Below are positions 60,901 to 60,949 of a stretch of DNA of 60,949 bases, in pieces. Source of the DNA: Gonium pectorale (Eukaryota > Chlorophyta > Chlorophyceae > Chlamydomonadales > Volvocaceae); contig LSYV01000005.1 of the NCBI GenBank assembly GCA_001584585.1, positions 1,245,616 through 1,306,564 of the forward strand, written 5' to 3'. The translations under genes were made by a program, and so were the position numbers. The notes under the pieces were generated by a model, which was not told the origin of the DNA, made no database searches, and saw nothing but the letters and a program-made list of their open reading frames with translations. Position 1 is the stretch's first letter, and the number at the start of each line of letters is the position of its first letter.

Positions 60901-60949
60901 CCGTGTGCAATCAGCTGCGCCCGGCAGCTACGGCCCAGCGTGAACGCCC
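54985..60949 (+). CDS. SUZ12/EMF2-like Polycomb PRC2 subunit, partial (runs off right edge)
   Basis: Exons: 54985-55196, 55532-55607, 56136-56180, 56570-56723, 56963-57016, 57219-57821, 58168-58586, 58998-59225, 59416-59622, 59822-60130, 60320-60685; all phases match, 891 aa so far. SUZ12/VEF proteins are structural subunits of PRC2, which methylates histone H3 Lys27. The diagnostic part is one C2H2 zinc finger split by an intron: FRCPMCGVACRGVQ and GFRAHLPSSHGIYAYVF (Cys586, Cys589, His602, His607). This matches the plant EMF2 pattern with HLPSSH followed by an aromatic strand. Upstream, VTFVAVLCETASTGQ, LLLLASG, TVKLLHLDWE and VEFRFVYGDATL fit the beta-rich N-terminal half, broken by Ala/Gly filler. 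A basic Lys/Arg stretch (GRKQRRQQAAERRKQ) follows. The C-terminal VEFS box lies beyond the window. The donor at 60685 continues into an intron; a possible next exon begins at 60928. The start MSSFMRLPD is the first ATG in the chain but is not independently supported. Confidence 0.86.

Noticed and set aside
1..60949. tRNA, rRNA or CRISPR loci
   Set aside because: No cloverleaf-like GTTCGA T-arm contexts, rRNA blocks or regularly spaced palindromic repeats were noticed by eye. A tRNA scan was not possible here, so this is a weak negative.

Overview
The window looks like nuclear DNA of a volvocine or other chlorophycean green alga. The coding sequence is very GC-rich, and genes are broken by many short GT-AG introns. 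Proteins carry long Ala, Gly, Gln or His runs between conserved blocks, and the gene-free stretches are visibly less GC-rich and full of short dispersed repeats. The species is not determined. I rebuilt exon chains by hand: each splice joins in phase and restores a conserved protein block, but none is backed by transcripts.

Left part, minus strand (1-13304). A Gly/Tyr-rich exon runs off the left edge. Next come a TrmN6/YfiC-like tRNA adenine-N6 methyltransferase (762-4414), a dehydroascorbate reductase (5460-8388) and a Barentsz/CASC3 homologue of the exon junction complex (10230-13304).

Middle (13305-19953). About 6.6 kb without a recognisable gene separates minus-strand from plus-strand genes. 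It holds dispersed repeats, including an inverted pair of about 116 bp whose second copy is split by a small insertion flanked by CCGCC.

Right part, plus strand (19954-60949). There is a large disordered protein of unknown function (19954-23641). A 26-exon OSCA/TMEM63/CSC1-like membrane protein (27456-39894, first exon or exons not found) includes a 37-bp micro-exon. A 12-exon gene for a 2401-residue protein (41981-52088) has a helical-repeat-like N-terminal region, a TIR domain that keeps the NADase glutamate, a His-rich linker and a coiled coil. A SUZ12/EMF2-type Polycomb PRC2 subunit (54985 to the right edge) is cut before its VEFS box.

The genes do not form one pathway; they act in tRNA modification, ascorbate recycling, mRNA quality control, ion transport, TIR signalling and chromatin. 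The TIR protein is the strongest candidate for a little-described system. It resembles animal SARM1 in layout (helical-repeat region followed by TIR), but its possible self-association region lies after the TIR instead of before it.
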